Shown here piece by piece: positions 63,998 to 64,000 of a stretch of DNA of 64,000 nucleotides (position 1 is its first letter; every line of letters starts with the position of its first letter). The position numbers and the translations under genes are program-made. The notes under the pieces are model-generated. The model did no database searches, had not been told where the DNA came from, and was given only the letters and a program-made list of their open reading frames with translations. The DNA comes from Girardinichthys multiradiatus. Its lineage: Eukaryota; Chordata; Actinopteri; Cyprinodontiformes; Goodeidae. The stretch is taken from assembly GCF_021462225.1 (NCBI RefSeq), contig NC_061806.1, forward strand, positions 6,320,734 to 6,384,733. The letters are read 5' to 3'.

Positions 63998-64000
63998 ACT

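Noticed and set aside
1..64000. CRISPR arrays, bacterial operons, phage or plasmid genes
   Set aside because: None seen; all repeats are of eukaryotic transposon or satellite type and genes have spliceosomal introns.

Overview
This is vertebrate nuclear DNA from a teleost fish, most likely a percomorph. The genes carry spliceosomal introns. The rest is AT-rich and packed with Tc1/mariner, hAT, PIF-Harbinger and LINE relics, tRNA-derived SINEs and an endogenous-retrovirus remnant of kinds typical of fish. No bacterial or plasmid features were seen.

Four host genes could be assembled by reading splice sites. (1) vars2, mitochondrial valyl-tRNA synthetase, minus strand: eight exons between 23529 and 445, joining in frame for 284 codons and running off the left edge. 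(2) ppp1r11 (protein phosphatase 1 inhibitor-3), plus strand: three exons, 24840-32276, 123 codons, head-to-head with vars2 across about 1.3 kb. (3) A homologue of human C6orf47, minus strand, 43706-42849, with its coding region in one exon. (4) A multi-exon, apparently non-coding minus-strand gene, 48019-46060, whose introns hold three box C/D snoRNA candidates: two SNORD52-like and one SNORD48-like. In human, SNORD48 and SNORD52 are hosted by SNHG32 (C6orf48). All four human counterparts lie in the MHC region of chromosome 6p21-22, so the window looks like a conserved MHC-linked synteny block. Plus-strand exon-like pieces of an unidentified gene (32348-32430 and 34765-34894, perhaps also 30690-31260) interleave with ppp1r11.

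Layout: 1-23529 is vars2, whose introns 1 and 3 (8.8 and 10.2 kb) are transposon graveyards. 23530-24839 is the shared promoter region. 24840-32276 is ppp1r11, with a Tc1 copy and a SINE in intron 1 and LINE and other repeats in intron 2. 32283-42600 is mostly non-coding with dispersed repeats. 42849-44560 is the C6orf47 homologue and its upstream exon. 46060-48300 is the snoRNA host. 48800-50520 is a LINE-1-like relic. 50531-52098 and 59665-61274 are Tc1 copies. 52700-54760 is a retroviral remnant, split by a 4.1-kb hAT element (54761-58861) that itself contains a 1.0-kb inverted-repeat element carrying a 20-bp minisatellite. The right edge holds an RTE-like LINE fragment.

Four copies of one DD34E Tc1 family (about 1.6 kb each) are present, and all look disabled. 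Family and orthology names rest on recognition from memory, not on searches.
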